This document shows, piece by piece, positions 63,528 to 64,000 of a DNA stretch of 64,000 bases (position 1 is its first letter; each line of letters opens with the position of its first letter). The stretch is from positions 1-64,000 of the forward strand of contig CASEOO010000021.1 in assembly GCA_949289565.1 (NCBI GenBank), written 5' to 3'. The translations under genes were made by a program, and so were the position numbers. The DNA is from an uncultured Bacteroidales bacterium (GTDB lineage Bacteria; Bacteroidota; Bacteroidia; Bacteroidales; UBA932). The notes beneath the pieces are model-generated. The model did no database searches, was not told the DNA's origin, and saw only the letters and a list, made by a program, of their open reading frames with translations.

Positions 63528-64000
63528 TCAATCCTCAGCACGCACTGTGACTGTTTTTCCATCATCTCCGTACTCATATCTCACAGGGACCAGAAGCGCT
63601 ATGTTTTCAAGAGCAGTCTCCAGGCCGTCTGTCAGCATGAACTTGCCGCTCACTTTTACATCCTCCAGGAAATCATCCGGACATGCTATCTCCACTCCGA
63701 AATAGCGTTCGAGCTTCGTGAAGATTTCGGACACTGACGTGGATCTGAGCAGGACATATCCTTCAGTCCATGAAATATATTCCGCAGGACAGACATCTGC
63801 CAGCACCCGGCCGCCGCTCGAGGCATCGTATTCAAAGAGCTGGTCTGGATGCATGGTCACTCTCGCGCTGCCATCCAGAGGCCTGGCCTCCACTTTTCCT
63901 TCCACCAGGACTACCGACTGAATTTCATCATAAGCAGTCACATTGAACTCCGTCCCCAGCACCTGCACTTCCATGCCGGACGTCCTCACTATAAAGGGTC
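63528..64000 (-). CDS. FecR family anti-sigma factor, partial
   Basis: The C-terminal 157 or so residues of a FecR-type anti-sigma factor; the frame runs off the right end of the window, so the N-terminal cytoplasmic part and transmembrane helix are missing. Visible are the FecR domain (VRTSGMEVQVLGTEFNVTAYDE, VVLVEGKVEARPLDG) and the C-terminal STN-like domain (SVSEIFTKLERYFGVEIACPD, VSGKFMLTDGLETALENIALL). In this system the protein receives a signal from the SusC STN domain in the periplasm and releases an ECF sigma factor that should be encoded just to the right of the window. It precedes SusC by 127 bases. Confidence 0.92.
   Translation of the reverse strand, partial: PFIVRTSGMEVQVLGTEFNVTAYDEIQSVVLVEGKVEARPLDGSARVTMHPDQLFEYDASSGGRVLADVCPAEYISWTEGYVLLRSTSVSEIFTKLERYFGVEIACPDDFLEDVKVSGKFMLTDGLETALENIALLVPVRYEYGDDGKTVTVRAED

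Overview
The window is a Bacteroidales chromosome segment. The evidence is two polysaccharide utilisation loci (PULs) built on SusC/SusD pairs, many signal peptidase II lipoproteins, a FecR-type anti-sigma factor, BACON and fimbrillin-like domains, and promoters of the Bacteroidetes type (TTG, about 19 nt, TAnnTTTG). Base composition is moderate in most genes and more AT-rich in the first 2.8 kb. The genus is not certain; a gut Rikenellaceae- or Prevotellaceae-like lineage would fit.

Layout. (1) 1-2.7 kb: remnant or edge of a mobile element, with an XRE-type regulator, a structured non-coding stretch, a tiny membrane protein and a DUF3871 gene. (2) 2.8-4.5 kb: a two-gene operon, a NifU-like scaffold and a GGGtGRT protein, with a clear promoter and terminator. 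(3) 4.6-16 kb, minus strand: PUL 1, transcribed as AGE-type epimerase, DUF4434 protein, TIG/discoidin lipoprotein, helical lipoprotein, SusC, SusD, calcineurin-like phosphoesterase. A sugar porter and a ROK regulator lie divergently at 16.1-18.8 kb, and a palindrome overlaps the PUL promoter between them. (4) 18.9-34.6 kb: mostly housekeeping genes: uvrB, a RelA/SpoT homologue with a degenerate hydrolase site, a lipoprotein/outer-membrane pair, a C_GCAxxG_C_C protein, mltG, a GH73/LysM lipoprotein, rnz, rpsA, corA, mntP, recR and a GlcNAc-kinase-like ATPase. (5) 34.6-42.2 kb: GH2 beta-galactosidase, a large zinc metalloprotease and a GH20 hexosaminidase, which suggests foraging on host-type glycans. 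(6) 42.2-43.1 kb: a PIN toxin/antitoxin pair flanked by imperfect direct repeats. (7) 43.2-64 kb, minus strand: PUL 2, transcribed as FecR (cut by the window edge), SusC, SusD, a second SusC/SusD pair, two modular surface lipoproteins with a 53-codon ORF between them, GH16, a phosphoesterase, a six-hairpin-type protein and GH3, ending at a strong terminator. GH16 with GH3 points to a beta-glucan such as laminarin or mixed-linkage glucan.

In PUL 2 the surface lipoproteins and SusD proteins would capture glucan, GH16 would cut it outside the cell, SusC would import oligosaccharides, and GH3 would finish them in the periplasm. The first SusC carries an 11-G run that puts its signal peptide out of frame with the rest of the protein. 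This is either phase variation or a sequencing error, and it is the first point to check. In PUL 1 the RnBP-type epimerase, sugar porter and ROK regulator suggest an amino-sugar-containing substrate, but no hydrolase of known specificity is present. No tRNA, rRNA, CRISPR array or complete insertion sequence was seen.
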